From Tritrichomonas musculus (Eukaryota > Parabasalia > Tritrichomonadida > Tritrichomonadidae): a stretch of DNA of 64,000 nt. The stretch spans positions 1,364,001 to 1,428,000 of the forward strand of contig JAPFFF010000039.1 of the NCBI GenBank assembly GCA_039105265.1, written 5' to 3'. The first letter of the stretch is position 1. Each line of letters starts with the position of its first letter. The notes under the pieces were generated by a model. The model saw only the letters and a list, made by a program, of their open reading frames with translations, was not told where the DNA came from and did no database searches. A program made the translations under genes and the position numbers. This document shows, piece after piece, positions 22,275 to 32,884 of this stretch.

Positions 22275-25200
22275 ATGTCTATTGTACCATATGCTTTTCG
22301 TTGTAATGAAGCAACCAAGTTAAAGGATAAAGGTTTGTCGATAGAAGTAGCTGAAGATGATGAAGGTAACGAACAATTCAGTTTCACACGAGAGGATGGT
22401 GAACCAGTCGCATTCAATAATATATATAGCAAAGCTGAAGTTGACCAAATGGCATTAGGAAAGGACTTTAAAATTGATTCATTTAAAGATTTAACTATTA
22501 CTGGTGGGCAAAGCTTACCTGTCTTCGCTGATGGTGCTACAAATACACAATATTGTACCACTTATAATAAACTGATGGAATTATTGAGAACCAATTTTAA
22601 TAATCTAACCAAATATATACATGACCTAAATATAGATGGGGTCGATTTGAGTGAATTGGCGAACACAGATATATCATTGAGTCAAATGAATTATATCGAT
22701 AACAACAACATAATTCAACCACACAATCCGTCAAGTATAAATGATGTCATCAAAACATACAACTCATCCAATACTTCGATTCAATCATTATTATCTAACA
22801 TGAATGGGTTTGTGAAGAAATCCGGATTTGAGAATACAGATATATATCCTAATGGTCAACTGAATTTATTTGGCTCCTCATTATCAAATAATCTCAATGC
22901 AACAAATAATATCAAAACATATGCCAATCTATTCACCAGTCTCAATACTAATAATGCAAACCTATTACAAATATTGAATGGTCTTCAAAATGATATATCA
23001 ACTGCTTCCAATAGTGATATAACAAATCTCTTGAATACACTTGAGAATATGGAGTACCTCGTTGTCCTAAAAATAAATGATAGATATGAGATACGCAAAG
23101 TGAAGTGTCAAAAAGCTCCATCAGGTGATGACCTCCCAGTCGAGCCAACCAAATATGATGTCATCGTGAATCCAGATGATAATAAGGAGTATGATATCGA
23201 AGATGTGGATACACTGATTGAAAACAAGTCACCTATTAGTCACGATAACATGGATAAAGTTATCAATATAGTGGTCAAGACATCAAGTTTTATGCTACTT
23301 CTATTGAAAAGTACATTCTCTATAACTGGTAAGCTATTATCATACACACTCTCAGGGGTATCATCTATGAGTAAGGTAACATACAATACAGCCACATCAT
23401 TGATGGAATCATTATATAACAATTCAAGATACATCTGGCATTATACAGTAGATACATCTGGTAAACTGGTTCGCTACCTAATCACATTTAAGGATAGGGT
23501 TGTTGATGCACTACCAACAATTGATTCATCTACAGTACATAAAGTATTTGATAACTTTGGTAGTTTCATTAGATGGTTACAAGAATCTGACAACTTCCAA
23601 ATATGTGCAGGAGTATTTTCAATAACCCTAATGTTAATAATATATGGAATCAAAATAATATTCAATGAGGAGAAGACCTATAAGAAGCTTAGTCCCATGG
23701 AGCATAAATTGAAATTTGAAGAGATGAAGAGAGAGCATGCAGCTATAGCAGCTCGCCTCAAGAAGAAAGCTAAACCAACACCCCTTAGTGATGAGATTGA
23801 TATACTAACGGATGATAACCCATTATTGGATGTAGCATCAGTATTTGTTGATACGATTGATTTGGTGAATAATTTATGTGAGGCTCATAATTATGTCATG
23901 GATAGATTGGATGAGATACCCGCAGGCGATTCAAATTTTGCCAGTGAGGCAGGTATCGATGAATTCATAATTACAAACAAGGATGTATCTTCATTAACAA
24001 ATACCATTAATAATATCGAATGTAACCTATTAGTTATTAATGTTCCTGATGAACAAAAACAAGCCTTCCTCAGCTACAATAGACCAATTTTCAAAATTGT
24101 GTTACGAAAGAATGTTATATATGATAGCAAAGGCAGATATATTAAAGAGTTCTATATTGTATCCAAAAATAATAAGATAGTGTGTCCAGTAATCAAATTT
24201 GATACGTATCAAAATTTCTGTATCATCAATGATAGTTCTTTAATCGCAACAAGATCCATTGGACCTGCTGACCAAAATGACCTCGATGGTAAGTTTTATA
24301 TAGCATTTGATAAAAAGCTACCATTTCATCCATATAAGCTATTCCTCAATGGAGAGTTATCAATTATGAATGAATACACACCAACTCTATTGAAAACGGA
24401 TAAGCCTATTAAATGTAAAACCATAATTGCTGATAATGCGTTGAAGCTTCATAAAAGTGATGTCCACTACTTCTATAAGCCATCCATTATTCAGGATTAC
24501 ATTATACAGGATGAGGATTACTACAAAATTATATTTGAGGTGCCTGATGATTATACTATACCAGACCAACTCGAATTCAAGTTTACAGAACATTGTTTTG
24601 GTAACCATTGGTCATTGAAATGGTGTGCTGATGAGACCCATGCCAATAGGGGCTATTGGACAGGTAATAATATCCAAGGTAGACTCAATTCTAAAGTTAT
24701 CACCAAATGGAATCTTCGACCCAGTAAGAAAACTAACGATTGCTACGGTTGCTGGATAACTATTAAGCAAACAGATTTGCACGAGTCGATAATTACAAAT
24801 GAAGGGAATGGTTTGATGCATTCGCTATTGAAAAACTATAAACATGTATTCAAAATTCAAATGAATGATGGTACTATTAGAGATGGTAGTGAATGGAATA
24901 TGACATATGCTTACGAGAACCATTTAACAGATGGTCTATCGAACTCGTTACATCCAGGGTATTATGGTACCATCATTTTATATTTATCAATGGATAACAC
25001 CGAGGGAATTCGAACCGACCTGATTGATAAGATATATTTGGATATATATTTGGGGGATTCGATTACTGGCACTAGGTTATCATTCAAACCAGATGGGTTC
25101 CATGCTCAAAAGAATGGCAAGGTATATGTTGATGTCATCCCTGTCCTCGAAACGATTGAGAAGATTAGCTATGAATATTCTACTACTAAAATTAATACAG

Positions 25201-27431
25201 ATACCAAAAATATTGAACTATATTTGAAGAAAGATTTCACGGACCCCATTGATGAAGTGAATTGGGACCCATCAACTAACGCATTCAAATATATAATCGA
25301 CCAACAATATTATGAAGTACTCCCGAGACCAGATGCCGCGACAACCTTATATACTGATTACAATATAACATCATCTAAGGTCATTACGGCTGATAATATT
25401 ACTACCATGAGGAGTGATTTGAATGTACTCACTAACAACTTTGATGTAGTTAGTTATGATGTTAAAGATTTGACCAGTAGAGTGGATACATTAAATGCAG
25501 AAATGGGTGAGACTAAAAGAATTACTCAACACTTGCAAGATGAAATCGACCAGGTTCGAATCGTATCAAATGTAGCCCTGGCATTTGGAGTCATCGGCAC
25601 GGCTGGTAGCATAGCCAATGTTGGATTGACGTTGTTTCGAACAGGGTTCACAATCACTAAAGCTGGTATAGATTCAACTATTGAAGGTATATCCCAAGGT
25701 GAGCAAGCTTTATATCATCTAGGTGATGGAAGCAACCTACCTCCATTAAAAATAGCAAGGTCAACTACAACTGATTTAACTCCAATCATAAATTGGTGCG
25801 ATGCAGACAAAGTTGCTGTCGAATATACTGATGATGTTAACAACCCCTCAACAACCATTACAACCTATAGAGATGCTATCGATTTATGCAACCACTTCAG
25901 GGAGTCATTGAAACCAGCATTTAGACTAGTAGCTGAAAAAATAAATGAGGTTGAGTTTAATACAACCCTACTTGATGATATCTATATTTCCAAAAATAAT
26001 TTAGTTAGAGATGACACTATTGATATTGTTGGTAAGCTAGTCAATAAGGATGTTCATCTTGAAGCTGAAGATGTGATTACAAATGGAACTATCAAAGTTA
26101 GGCTGATGTTAATGTTTATTAGCGAATTCAATGATATAGACTATGAGGAATATATTGTTACAATTACTATAGAGAATGGTAGTGTTAGTCAATATGAAGG
26201 TTGCGATTACTTCCCAACATGCACTCTCAACGATAAGATTATAATCATACCTAATCCCCAAAATGTTAAAGTCAATACTATTACTATCAAGGAGAATACT
26301 TGTGTTAGGAGGATGTCATTTACACCAAATGATTTAGCCTATACCTGTGACATAAATGCTCTTCATAATAAAATTGATGCTATCCATGAACAGACCAAAT
26401 CTAATGATGCTTCACTAGCTACAATCATAAACGAGTACCCCACGGTTGATGAGGTCAATGATGTACTAAAGGAGTATGTATTAAAGAAAGATATACCTGA
26501 ACCTGTTGATTTAACCAATTATGCTATGAAAAGCATTATTCCAGAAATTATTGAGGGGCAAACAACTATTCAATTCAAAATCGTCAATAATACAATTCCT
26601 GATTTGGATTACGACACATATCATGAACTGATTGAGCAATATGGGTTGGATATTGTCTCATCAAACAATTTCTATACGGCTCATTATGTTCACATAGATT
26701 ATTCGTACAATGACGATGACGAACAACCCTCTCAGATAATTCGTATCGAAGGAAGTAATTCTGGTCTTTGGATTCTGTATAGCTCCCATGAATTAATCAA
26801 TCCAGGAAGTGGTGAAACACCGGAAATTTTATCATGTTCAATAACCAAAAATATCGAACCAACAGACAAAAACGCTTATTCAGCAAGATATGTGTCGAAC
26901 ACTTTTGCTTTGAAAACAGATATCCCAGAACCAGTTGATTTGTCAAATTATGCATTAAAAAGTGATTATGATGAACTGAAGACAAGGATAGAAAATTTGG
27001 TAACTGAGAACACAAATTTGAAAGCAACCATAGAATCTTTTGAATCAAGATTAGCTGCATTAGCGAATAGATTAACGCGAATTAAGTATACATTCAGCGT
27101 ACCAAATAGTACTAGCATTCGTTACCAATTCGAACAACCATTTGATGCATATGATGCAACCCTCTATTTGACATATCATGAAAACAAAAATAATGTTGCT
27201 AGTGAAAAAGAAATTAAAATTAATATATCATTCAATGTTAAAAATACGCCTACGTATGAATACCAATACGAACCAAATAAGATCTGGTTAAACAATATTG
27301 AATTTCCATTAAATAGTAGCAATTTAATGGTCAATCCAACAGCTAATTTCATATTGATTGGTGGGTCATTCTTTTCATCAAATGGTATCTTAGCTGAAGA
27401 TAATACCAAGAATGGAATACATTCATTATAA
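22275..27431 (+). CDS. Giant fibre-like protein, 1,718 residues
   Basis: Starts at ATG 22,275, divergent from the 248-residue gene. The N-terminus has a phage-tail-fibre-like motif (NIYSKAEVDQM, about residue 53). Two hydrophobic segments stand out: residues about 443-463 (ICAGVFSITLMLIIYGI), strong enough for a membrane span, followed by a charged KKLSPMEHKLKFEEMKREH helix, and residues about 1,097-1,130 (ALAFGVIGTAGSIANVGL), alanine- and glycine-rich like a fusion or pore helix. Near residues 1,415 and 1,550 are paired repeats (KKDIPEPVDLTNYAMKS and KTDIPEPVDLSNYALKS). Residues 1,563-1,605 form a clear coiled coil, followed by a beta-type C-terminal head. Mav2 has a 1,236-residue counterpart. 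A role in host-cell attachment or membrane entry is inference. Confidence 0.7.
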   Translation: MSIVPYAFRCNEATKLKDKGLSIEVAEDDEGNEQFSFTREDGEPVAFNNIYSKAEVDQMALGKDFKIDSFKDLTITGGQSLPVFADGATNTQYCTTYNKLMELLRTNFNNLTKYIHDLNIDGVDLSELANTDISLSQMNYIDNNNIIQPHNPSSINDVIKTYNSSNTSIQSLLSNMNGFVKKSGFENTDIYPNGQLNLFGSSLSNNLNATNNIKTYANLFTSLNTNNANLLQILNGLQNDISTASNSDITNLLNTLENMEYLVVLKINDRYEIRKVKCQKAPSGDDLPVEPTKYDVIVNPDDNKEYDIEDVDTLIENKSPISHDNMDKVINIVVKTSSFMLLLLKSTFSITGKLLSYTLSGVSSMSKVTYNTATSLMESLYNNSRYIWHYTVDTSGKLVRYLITFKDRVVDALPTIDSSTVHKVFDNFGSFIRWLQESDNFQICAGVFSITLMLIIYGIKIIFNEEKTYKKLSPMEHKLKFEEMKREHAAIAARLKKKAKPTPLSDEIDILTDDNPLLDVASVFVDTIDLVNNLCEAHNYVMDRLDEIPAGDSNFASEAGIDEFIITNKDVSSLTNTINNIECNLLVINVPDEQKQAFLSYNRPIFKIVLRKNVIYDSKGRYIKEFYIVSKNNKIVCPVIKFDTYQNFCIINDSSLIATRSIGPADQNDLDGKFYIAFDKKLPFHPYKLFLNGELSIMNEYTPTLLKTDKPIKCKTIIADNALKLHKSDVHYFYKPSIIQDYIIQDEDYYKIIFEVPDDYTIPDQLEFKFTEHCFGNHWSLKWCADETHANRGYWTGNNIQGRLNSKVITKWNLRPSKKTNDCYGCWITIKQTDLHESIITNEGNGLMHSLLKNYKHVFKIQMNDGTIRDGSEWNMTYAYENHLTDGLSNSLHPGYYGTIILYLSMDNTEGIRTDLIDKIYLDIYLGDSITGTRLSFKPDGFHAQKNGKVYVDVIPVLETIEKISYEYSTTKINTDTKNIELYLKKDFTDPIDEVNWDPSTNAFKYIIDQQYYEVLPRPDAATTLYTDYNITSSKVITADNITTMRSDLNVLTNNFDVVSYDVKDLTSRVDTLNAEMGETKRITQHLQDEIDQVRIVSNVALAFGVIGTAGSIANVGLTLFRTGFTITKAGIDSTIEGISQGEQALYHLGDGSNLPPLKIARSTTTDLTPIINWCDADKVAVEYTDDVNNPSTTITTYRDAIDLCNHFRESLKPAFRLVAEKINEVEFNTTLLDDIYISKNNLVRDDTIDIVGKLVNKDVHLEAEDVITNGTIKVRLMLMFISEFNDIDYEEYIVTITIENGSVSQYEGCDYFPTCTLNDKIIIIPNPQNVKVNTITIKENTCVRRMSFTPNDLAYTCDINALHNKIDAIHEQTKSNDASLATIINEYPTVDEVNDVLKEYVLKKDIPEPVDLTNYAMKSIIPEIIEGQTTIQFKIVNNTIPDLDYDTYHELIEQYGLDIVSSNNFYTAHYVHIDYSYNDDDEQPSQIIRIEGSNSGLWILYSSHELINPGSGETPEILSCSITKNIEPTDKNAYSARYVSNTFALKTDIPEPVDLSNYALKSDYDELKTRIENLVTENTNLKATIESFESRLAALANRLTRIKYTFSVPNSTSIRYQFEQPFDAYDATLYLTYHENKNNVASEKEIKINISFNVKNTPTYEYQYEPNKIWLNNIEFPLNSSNLMVNPTANFILIGGSFFSSNGILAEDNTKNGIHSL

Positions 27432-27499
27432 GGAGGTAGGTACGAGATTCTCGGGGCAGGTACTCAACAAGTTAGTCATCAGCTAGCCATTCAAAAATA

Positions 27500-30400
27500 T
27501 TAAAACTTCATCGTCCTATTAAATTGAGGGAGATTGATTTGCTGATACAATTTATTTGTGCGAAAACAATTGGCACCATCGAGTAGGTTAAATGTAATCT
27601 CCTCACCATTATACATGAGCTCATATAATTCTTCAACACTAATATTATGATGCTTACAATAATTGAGAATACATTGTTTAGGAACACCTTTCATTCTAAT
27701 ATGATATCCTTCGTTGCCATTCTCATCGACCAGTATATCTAGATATGATTTCTTACCAAGCGCTATCAGTTTACGTGAATGGACTTCGCCAACAGCACCA
27801 TCAAATCTGTCGAAATCAATATGAAACTGACACATCTGCTTACCAATCAATTGTCTCCCATATTTTGAATTATATATTTTTGCGATGCGTTCAACATCAT
27901 CTTCCATAATATGCATGCTATCAGTATCTTGATAATATATATTGATGCCGTGTTGCTCAGCCGTATTCATAACTCTATTCATAATATGCTTACTCCATGA
28001 GAGAACTGATGCCCCAAATTGTGGTAGGTTGAAGTGATTATATATAGGCTTCATCTTCTTAACATAAACGTTGTTAATATTATCGGTTTCTGTAATCTCA
28101 CTTATATAATTATAATTCCTCCAGATATAGTTATATATCTTCTCCTTTGGGACGGATTTAGTCTCGATTGGAATAGCTTTCAAAATAGACTTACCATATA
28201 TACTATTGAGGAGCAGCTTAATAGTTTGCTCCAACGGATTACATGCTCGTTGGTATCTCAATCTAAGTCTAAATAATTTATCGATGAACTTATTTATAGT
28301 TGTATTGAAACCTTCATTGAAATAGTATCCGCGAATGAACTCATAATCGAAATCATAAAACTCCATTAAATCCATGAATGCTATCTTGTCGATATAGAAA
28401 TGGGTGACTGGATTGTTATCAAATATCTTGCTACCATTATCATCCCGATGGAATACATGCCCAAATTTGTAATCAATATCACTCTTACATTTAATTTTTG
28501 TAATATTGATTTCTGCAAAAAACGTGTCATATCTCAACAGCTCTTCCTTCGAAACATTTGCGGGGATGATCTTAGGCTTGCCCTTTGGCACCCCATTCAT
28601 AATTCTCATCGCAGATGGATATAAAGACACGGCATCGAAGTCTTGGATGCGCCCCTCTATATATTGCTTATCATTATTCGCAGTCATTGTCCTACCTCCG
28701 CTAACACATCTCAGGATAAAATTCTGGGGCTTACCACTCAACTCATAGCATCCATTAAAGCATCCATATCTCTTAGCGAAATCGTATCCAATAGCTGAGA
28801 TAGATATATAGTTATGAATGTTTAACATATTAATCTTGGTTTCATGAAATATTTTCATAAGGTCTTCATTAAATTTCTCCAAGCCCTTCATCAAAACTAT
28901 GCAATCCTTCTTGCAATAAAATTTCGCATATTTCATGATATCTATATTTAATGAGTCATACGCATCAGCTATCTTCGCATTTTCAATCAACTGTTTAAAA
29001 TCTCGTGCAATCTCATGCAAAGATTTCTCATCTTTTTTCTCATCATAATATTGTATTTGGAATTCTAACGCTGGCACGATACAACGTTTAATATTATGTT
29101 CCGTATATAACTTATAAGCCATGATTTCCTTGTGGACATCTAAGTTGAACATGCTCGCGAATTTCCTCAAGGGCTTATTAATTAGAGAATAGCTGTTGCG
29201 GAACGTTAACGTTTTCACAATCTTGTTATCGATATATTTGTTCATGATGATTTGTAATATAGTACCTGCTCGCTCAAGTATCTTGGGCCGCCAACCATAT
29301 GTGTTCATGAAGAAGCATGCATCATATTTTAGATTGTGAAAGTATGTTAATGATTGGTCCTGTAAATAATCTAATAGCTGTTCATTAATATTATCTCCTG
29401 TGAAAGATATACTGTGAATATATGCACCATCTCTCCAAGCTGTACAATTTAGATATGGAACATGAGGAGACACCGTTGAGTTGGTTTCGTAATCGCTATA
29501 ATAAATCCTACTCCATTGCTTACCGTAATTAGTATCTGTTTTGATAGGTTTGCAACATAGCTCCTCATCATAATTTAAATCGACATAGTCATTGAGATTA
29601 TTATTGAATTCGGTCGTTGCTAATATATTTAATTCACAATTCTTAATCTCTCTAAATAAGTTTAAATCAAACATCTTACGTAGAATAATCATTGGAGAGG
29701 TACCTTCATTTTTATATAGAGGGGTATCTTTATTAACACCCTTGATTAGAACTCTCCTATCAATTGGAATATGAGCAAATTTTTCATCGAGCTCATCTCT
29801 ATGTTCCAAATAATATGTTGTCGCCATGATATTTTTATTAATCATGTAGTGATTCTTATATAGGAGTAGGTCGACAGTTCTCACGTAATCCTTAGCCCAT
29901 GGTTTCTTTCGCGTATCAATTCTAACATTATATTGGTGGCGAGTATCTTTGGATTCATCGATACGTCGTATAATGAAGTGGCATTTGAATTCCTTGGCAA
30001 CACTGATAATACGATTACAAGGAACTCGCTTAGTCCTAATATAATTCCTCAAATGATTTATTTCATCTATCTCAAACACACCTGATTGAATACATGCATA
30101 TACGAAGCAGTTGTCCTTATAATTATTTTTGTCTATGGAACTAAATATATGGTAATCTGTCAAATCGATATTGCTCAAATTGATATATGGGAAAAATCCG
30201 CCATCATACATGTTTCTAAAATCTTCATCAATCTCAATCTCTTCATTATAAACTGTATTCGTATCAGGGTCCAATTTTTGAATCGAAAATGTGGTGGTCT
30301 TTTTGAACTTACTTTTAGTTACAAATAATGCTTCGTATCGAACGGGTATAAATGTGCTGTTGTAGTTGGGATTTACATCACTAGCATCTTCGATCAAATC

Positions 30401-31030
30401 AACGGTGCCTGCGATATGACCAATCGTGTTATCAATCATCCATTTATCACTCAGGGTGAAATATTTATAGGTACCATCGAGTGAGTGAGCTTTGACAACA
30501 GGTCTCTCATCACCTTTCAAACTATAACATTTTCTCAACGCCTCACAAAATGCTAAACGTTTGTCTTCATCATCTCCTATCAACACATCAAATGATATCC
30601 TCCTATTCACGTATAACATATATTCGGTCATATATTTTTGGAAATTGCGTTTATTGACAACATCCTTGATTCGTTTCTCATATTGAATTCTCTCATCAGT
30701 CTTGGATTGATATAAGTTGATGGGGATGTTTAATATAAGCCTCTCCTCTAATGCGTTGTCGCGAATACTATTTTTATACTGATTACGTTGCTGAACTCGA
30801 TTGATATGACTCGATTTGCCTTTACGAATGGTCGCGAATAATTTATTATCATCCTTATCAAATGCTCTAATATAATCATCAACGCAAACACCTCTCCTAT
30901 TAATATGCATACTTATCAATCGATTCGATAACTCACCCTTCAACTCTCTCAACGATGCAGTTTTATTAGCGAATCCGGGTAACGATAAGATATCTCTTTT
31001 GGTGAGTTTACTTAATAATTTATTTTTCAT
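27500..31030 (-). CDS. Protein-primed family B DNA polymerase
   Basis: 1,176 residues, the size range of Polinton polymerases. All catalytic motifs are visible: exonuclease I SDYETN (Asp 513), exonuclease II FHNLKYD (Asp 570), exonuclease III YAKFYCKKD, polymerase A DAVSLYPSAM (Asp 799), polymerase B LLLNSIYGK, polymerase C YYQDTDS (Asp 1035) and a following KKSYLD. Such enzymes copy linear genomes from inverted terminal repeats using a protein primer. The first ~60 residues form an extra domain with LTKRDILSLPGF and RRGVCVDDY that recurs at the N-termini of two other Mav1 proteins. The gene is divergent from the HNH nuclease gene with 62 bp between ATGs, and CCATTTTTAA lies 11-20 bases before the start. 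Confidence 0.93.
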   Translation of the reverse strand: MKNKLLSKLTKRDILSLPGFANKTASLRELKGELSNRLISMHINRRGVCVDDYIRAFDKDDNKLFATIRKGKSSHINRVQQRNQYKNSIRDNALEERLILNIPINLYQSKTDERIQYEKRIKDVVNKRNFQKYMTEYMLYVNRRISFDVLIGDDEDKRLAFCEALRKCYSLKGDERPVVKAHSLDGTYKYFTLSDKWMIDNTIGHIAGTVDLIEDASDVNPNYNSTFIPVRYEALFVTKSKFKKTTTFSIQKLDPDTNTVYNEEIEIDEDFRNMYDGGFFPYINLSNIDLTDYHIFSSIDKNNYKDNCFVYACIQSGVFEIDEINHLRNYIRTKRVPCNRIISVAKEFKCHFIIRRIDESKDTRHQYNVRIDTRKKPWAKDYVRTVDLLLYKNHYMINKNIMATTYYLEHRDELDEKFAHIPIDRRVLIKGVNKDTPLYKNEGTSPMIILRKMFDLNLFREIKNCELNILATTEFNNNLNDYVDLNYDEELCCKPIKTDTNYGKQWSRIYYSDYETNSTVSPHVPYLNCTAWRDGAYIHSISFTGDNINEQLLDYLQDQSLTYFHNLKYDACFFMNTYGWRPKILERAGTILQIIMNKYIDNKIVKTLTFRNSYSLINKPLRKFASMFNLDVHKEIMAYKLYTEHNIKRCIVPALEFQIQYYDEKKDEKSLHEIARDFKQLIENAKIADAYDSLNIDIMKYAKFYCKKDCIVLMKGLEKFNEDLMKIFHETKINMLNIHNYISISAIGYDFAKRYGCFNGCYELSGKPQNFILRCVSGGRTMTANNDKQYIEGRIQDFDAVSLYPSAMRIMNGVPKGKPKIIPANVSKEELLRYDTFFAEINITKIKCKSDIDYKFGHVFHRDDNGSKIFDNNPVTHFYIDKIAFMDLMEFYDFDYEFIRGYYFNEGFNTTINKFIDKLFRLRLRYQRACNPLEQTIKLLLNSIYGKSILKAIPIETKSVPKEKIYNYIWRNYNYISEITETDNINNVYVKKMKPIYNHFNLPQFGASVLSWSKHIMNRVMNTAEQHGINIYYQDTDSMHIMEDDVERIAKIYNSKYGRQLIGKQMCQFHIDFDRFDGAVGEVHSRKLIALGKKSYLDILVDENGNEGYHIRMKGVPKQCILNYCKHHNISVEELYELMYNGEEITFNLLDGANCFRTNKLYQQINLPQFNRTMKF

Positions 31031-31040
31031 TTATATATCA

Positions 31041-31050
31041 TTAAAAATGG
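31041..31050 (-). promoter_or_regulatory. Maverick T-box before polymerase gene
   Basis: CCATTTTTAA on the minus strand, 11-20 bases before the polymerase ATG. It is one instance of the (C/T)ATTTTT(A/G) motif found before nearly every gene of Mav1 and Mav2, probably the core promoter element. Confidence 0.5.
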
Positions 31051-31092
31051 CCCGGTTTCAAAATCAACTCATTTTTTTATCGCGCTATCAAA

Positions 31093-31818
31093 ATGTCTCA
31101 CGATAATATCAATATTGACCAATTATTGGAACGCATCAAATTACTTGAGGAGGAGAATGCTAGATTGAAGGCTACCCCTAATCTTGTCGATGTTGGTTGC
31201 AATACAGATGGACGCGGTGATGATGTATGTCCCACCGTTGAAAAGGATAAAGATGCTAAATGGTTCCCCCTCAAGAATTATGAAAACGAGTATGAGATAT
31301 GGAACTGCTACCCTTATCCAATTCGTAAGATAGCAACTGGTAGGATTGTTACTGAATTCAAAAATAAAACTAGCGGATACATCCAAGTATCTCTCAATGG
31401 TAGCTGTCAACAAAAACATAGACTTGTTGCACTACAATTCATATATAACGATGACCCTGTAAACAAAACTATCGTCGACCATATAGAGCAGGATAGGACA
31501 TATTATCATGTAAAATGTTTACGATGGGTTTCGACTCAAGATAATAATAAAAATAGGAGTTCAACGAGAGGTATTGTATACGAGTATTTTGACGATATAG
31601 ATGAAGATGCAATTGTCGTGAATAAATACGGTGACCACTTATTTGAGAACTATTATTATTTCGATAATAAGTTTTACTATTTCAACGGAGTACGTTACAG
31701 AGAATTATATATCAAAGAGAATAAATCAGGTGTTCTATTTGTTAGCATGAAGGACACTAAAAATAGAACTGTCAATGTATATGTAAATAGATTCAAGAAA
31801 ATATATAACTTGAATTAG
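31093..31818 (+). CDS. HNH endonuclease with NUMOD4 domain
   Basis: 241 residues. Residues 8-26 form a short leucine-zipper helix (QLLERIKLLEEENARLK). Residues about 57-102 match NUMOD4: WFPLKNYENEYEIWNCYPY, then IRKIATGRIV and SGYIQVSLN. Residues about 108-157 match the HNH core: KHRLVALQFI, IVDHI, and LRWVSTQDNNKNR. Such proteins cut DNA and are typical of free-standing homing endonucleases and phage genes. The C-terminal ~80 residues are tyrosine-rich and unrecognised. It is the only rightward gene in the middle of Mav1, back-to-back with the polymerase gene, and has no counterpart in Mav2, so it may be an invading gene. CTCATTTTTTTAT lies 11-24 bases before the ATG. Confidence 0.85.
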   Translation: MSHDNINIDQLLERIKLLEEENARLKATPNLVDVGCNTDGRGDDVCPTVEKDKDAKWFPLKNYENEYEIWNCYPYPIRKIATGRIVTEFKNKTSGYIQVSLNGSCQQKHRLVALQFIYNDDPVNKTIVDHIEQDRTYYHVKCLRWVSTQDNNKNRSSTRGIVYEYFDDIDEDAIVVNKYGDHLFENYYYFDNKFYYFNGVRYRELYIKENKSGVLFVSMKDTKNRTVNVYVNRFKKIYNLN

Positions 31819-31838
31819 TATTATTTTTGCGGAGCATA

Positions 31839-32843
31839 TTATTTGTTATCCTCAATACTGATAATTCTAACAGGTTTACCATGTATCAATTCGAGGTTTC
31901 GCTTAGTCCTTGCGATTTGTTTAGCAGATTGTGCAAGCTTACCATTATTCTTTATATCTTTAAATATTTTTGAACGTGCATTCGATTCACGAATCAAGGC
32001 TTCCCTAGCGATAGCTTCCTCCTTTTCAGCAACATGCTTCTCCCAGTTAGCTTGTTTTATAGCAGCACGCTTAGCTTTATTCTCCTTTCTACGTTGCTTT
32101 CTAGCTGCAGCTTTAGAACTTTGAGCAGCTGCTATCAGTGCAGCCTTACGTTGCTTCTTAGACATATAATTTGCAGGTGGCTTGTATGGATCATATGATT
32201 CAGCCTCCTTCAATAGCCTATTGATTTCCTTCTCCTTATGCTCCTTCTCCCAGTTAGCTTGTTTTATAGCAGCACGCTTAGCTTTATTATCCTTCTTGCG
32301 TTGCTTTCGTTCAACTGCCCTACGAGCTCGTCTAGCTTTATCTTTGATACGTTCATATGCTTCCTGCAATCCCTGATCAGTGATGAGTTGTCGTCTTTGA
32401 GCACGTGCAGCCGCGATGATAGCAGCCTTACGTTGCTTCTTAGACATATAATTTGCAGGTGGTGCGGATGAATCATTAGATGTATATTCTATAGCCTTAA
32501 TATTGGATTTGGGTGGAGCTATCATCTTACGTTTAGTGGGATGAGGTGGTATATATGGTTGTGGATTACTTCGATATTTTTCGACATATTCCTTAACTTT
32601 GTAACCACGTTTCTTTTTGGTATATTGATGAACTCTCGCCCGAACGAAATCCTTGAGTTCGATCAATAAATAATTATATAAACTCTTGAATCCAGGCAGT
32701 TGAACAATCTCTCCCTTATTTAGACTCAGTACAGTTTTATTCTGGGGTAGGTTGCAACTGGATGAGCCATGCTTCTTGGGAGGTGAGGTCTTGGGATATG
32801 AGTCATCATTTGGATCATAATTGAAGTCATCACTATCACTCAT
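31839..32843 (-). CDS. Basic coiled-coil protein with LPGF domain
   Basis: 334 residues. After an acidic start, residues 37-90 are the LPGF domain shared with the polymerase and the 389-residue protein (LNKGEIVQLPGF, later KKRGYKVKEY). The rest is extremely basic and helical, with an internal duplication: residues about 131-200 and 222-280 both start ANYMSKKQRKAA, continue through KQR-type clusters and end AKRAAIKQANWEK. It resembles DNA-condensing core proteins more than an enzyme; packaging of the genome or recruitment to the polymerase complex is inference. First gene of the leftward run; the T-box ATATTTTTATTTTTG lies just before the ATG. Confidence 0.75.
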   Translation of the reverse strand: MSDSDDFNYDPNDDSYPKTSPPKKHGSSSCNLPQNKTVLSLNKGEIVQLPGFKSLYNYLLIELKDFVRARVHQYTKKKRGYKVKEYVEKYRSNPQPYIPPHPTKRKMIAPPKSNIKAIEYTSNDSSAPPANYMSKKQRKAAIIAAARAQRRQLITDQGLQEAYERIKDKARRARRAVERKQRKKDNKAKRAAIKQANWEKEHKEKEINRLLKEAESYDPYKPPANYMSKKQRKAALIAAAQSSKAAARKQRRKENKAKRAAIKQANWEKHVAEKEEAIAREALIRESNARSKIFKDIKNNGKLAQSAKQIARTKRNLELIHGKPVRIISIEDNK

Positions 32844-32884
32844 TTAAACAAAAATAAAAATATGGTTCGATAAAATGTAATTAT

